Below, piece by piece: positions 62,745-64,000 of a stretch of DNA of 64,000 nt; positions within the stretch are counted from its first letter, which is position 1, and each line of letters begins with the position of its first letter. A model generated the notes under the pieces. The model saw nothing but the letters and a program-made list of their open reading frames with translations, did no database searches and had not been told where the DNA came from. The stretch lies in NCBI GenBank assembly GCA_045563055.1, contig JBJKUR010000015.1, positions 1-64,000 on the forward strand. Direction: 5' to 3'. The position numbers and the translations under genes are program-made. This DNA is from Methylaequor sp045563055. Lineage in GTDB: Bacteria; Pseudomonadota; Alphaproteobacteria; Methylaequorales; Methylaequoraceae.

Positions 62745-64000
62745 TTAGTTTAACTGATCAATAACATCGTCATTTATTGTAATTTTATATTTTTTTCTTA
62801 AGGCTTCAGAAAATTGAGCTAGTAGATCTATAGTTAAATCATCTTTCACCTTATTTGTGAACTCTTTTACTTCATTTGCATCTTTACTAAGTGTGTTTAG
62901 GATTTCAGCAGTCTGCGCAACAATTATTTCGTTTGTGCCTCTTCTTTCAATATTAATATCATTTACTTTTGAATCAAAAACTTTGCTAATAAGTGGAATT
63001 GGTAGTTCACTGCTATCTGGTAAGACTCTGGTAAATGGCTTTACTCCGATCACCTCTAATCCTAAGGACTTTGCAACTTGATTGAATTTTTTACCACTCT
63101 CAACATCAACTTTGATTTTTCTAGCTTTTTCTTGTGAATTTTTTAATTTCAAATCAAAAGCTAAAGCATCAATAACTTTTGATTTTGATTCTTTCAAACT
63201 GAGCTGTCTTGGTTCTAGAATCTCAGTGACAATACTAATTGCTAAACCTTCATCTTTGTCGATATCAATAATATTGCCTTCTTCGTTTAATTTTTGATTA
63301 AAAATCGTTCTGAGTATTCTTTCGTCCTGAAATTCAGTATTTTTTTCTTTATTCAAAATTTTGCCTTCTCTATTTATCTTTTCAGCTTTAATCATTTTTA
63401 CGTCCAGTATTTCTGAAATTTCTTCGAAGGTACTCCCAGATGCCAGTAAATCTTCAAGTTCGTCTTGTAAGTCAAACACAGCTTCTTTACCTTTTTCTAA
63501 AAGAATTTCTTTTTTAAATTGATTTTTAACATCCTGATAACTGGTTTCTTTTCTATCCCTAGAATCAATAACTTTAATGATATGCCAGCCGAATGAACTT
63601 TCTAATGGTTTTGATATTCCTCCTTTTTTTAACTTGAAAACAATATCAATAATTTCATCTGGCAATTCATTTTTTGTATTCCATCCAAGATCTATATCTT
63701 CTTCAGATAAACTTGCTTCATTCTTTGCAGTGAATGTAAAGTTATTGAAATTAACTTTTTTTGAAATGGCATCTGCCTTTGATTTTGAATCTACTATTAT
63801 TTGATTGAGGTACCTTTCAGCTGGTTGAATAAGAAGTTCTCTTCTTTCTTCATATAATAATTTAATTTCATCTTCAGTAACTGTTAGTTTTTTTGCATAT
63901 TCATTGGCATCTAATAAAAGTGTTTCAGCACTTCTAAATTCGTTAGACATAAACTTTTCTTTATTTTTGTTGTAATAACCTTCAATTGTATTTGCGTCTG
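62745..64000 (-). CDS. ppiD: PpiD/SurA-like periplasmic peptidyl-prolyl isomerase, 5' end outside window
   Basis: The frame stays open to the right edge (upstream codons read DANTIEGYYNKNKEKF before the internal Met at 63950), so only the C-terminal part is present, about 417 codons. A parvulin PPIase domain is visible: DEIIDIVFKLKKGGISKPLE with FGWHIIKVIDSRDRKET. A long helical, repeat-like C-terminal region follows, as in PpiD. A membrane anchor would lie beyond the window. Position next to trpE is the usual alphaproteobacterial arrangement. Confidence 0.88.
   Translation of the reverse strand, partial: DANTIEGYYNKNKEKFMSNEFRSAETLLLDANEYAKKLTVTEDEIKLLYEERRELLIQPAERYLNQIIVDSKSKADAISKKVNFNNFTFTAKNEASLSEEDIDLGWNTKNELPDEIIDIVFKLKKGGISKPLESSFGWHIIKVIDSRDRKETSYQDVKNQFKKEILLEKGKEAVFDLQDELEDLLASGSTFEEISEILDVKMIKAEKINREGKILNKEKNTEFQDERILRTIFNQKLNEEGNIIDIDKDEGLAISIVTEILEPRQLSLKESKSKVIDALAFDLKLKNSQEKARKIKVDVESGKKFNQVAKSLGLEVIGVKPFTRVLPDSSELPIPLISKVFDSKVNDINIERRGTNEIIVAQTAEILNTLSKDANEVKEFTNKVKDDLTIDLLAQFSEALRKKYKITINDDVIDQLN

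Noticed and set aside
1..64000. CRISPR arrays, transposases, integrases, prophage or toxin-antitoxin genes
   Set aside because: None were seen on reading; the window is mostly conserved housekeeping sequence.

Overview
This window looks like chromosome from a very AT-rich, free-living, probably marine alphaproteobacterium. Three things support this. It carries two long gene blocks in the order typical of Alphaproteobacteria: nuoA-N / birA / coaX / RNase J / mce / DUF1467 / proS / lolCD / dnaE, and rpsB through lpxB to gltA, gltX, lexA, moeA, moaC and trpCDGE with ppiD. A LexA operator of the alphaproteobacterial type (GTTC-N7-GTTC) sits in front of lexA. The genes are tightly packed, with many 1-20 nt overlaps and frequent GTG/TTG starts. 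The genus cannot be fixed from the sequence alone. An AT-rich marine lineage such as HIMB59/AEGEAN-169-like bacteria is a guess. No insertion sequence, integrase, CRISPR array or rRNA was seen.

Layout. Bases 1-6100 are the accessory part: a 25-residue PqqA (PQQ precursor peptide), two unknown overlapping genes, a cupredoxin/DUF2798 pair, a photolyase/cryptochrome-like flavoprotein whose antenna-like domain appears to lie at the C-terminus, two very small unannotated-looking genes (a 50-aa secreted peptide and a 55-aa membrane protein), a methyltransferase, TrmL, an unknown 61-aa protein, biotin synthase and an unknown secreted protein. Bases 6110-14360 hold Nnr, tRNA-Leu, the protein-quality genes tig-clpP-clpX-lon, hup, and a frameshifted uracil-DNA glycosylase on the opposite strand. 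Bases 14458-29630 hold tRNA-Val and tRNA-Asp, an unknown secreted protein and the full 14-gene complex I operon, in which nuoF is split by one extra A in an A8 tract. Bases 29648-39977 hold birA, coaX, RNase J, methylmalonyl-CoA epimerase, DUF1467, proS, lolC/E, lolD and dnaE. Bases 40035-53864 hold translation and envelope genes: rpsB with a leader hairpin, tsf, pyrH, frr, uppS, cdsA, dxr, rseP, bamA, skp and the lipid A genes lpxD-fabZ-lpxA-lpxI-lpxB. From 53878 to the end everything is on the minus strand: gltA, gltX, lexA, moeA, moaC, trpC, trpD, trpG, trpE and a PpiD-like chaperone that runs off the window.

How the genes work together. The window encodes aerobic respiration (complex I), an LPS-bearing outer membrane (lipid A, BamA, Skp, Lol export, RseP), protein turnover (Tig/ClpXP/Lon), cofactor synthesis (biotin, CoA, molybdopterin, possibly PQQ) and the first part of tryptophan synthesis (TrpE, TrpG, TrpD and TrpC). 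No stretch above about 300 bases is left without a gene. The most unusual elements are the apparently permuted photolyase-like protein with its tiny neighbour genes, the homopolymer-linked frameshift in the otherwise intact nuoF, long in-frame A14/G10 tracts in essential genes, and the trigger factor gene beginning only 7 nt after a tRNA.
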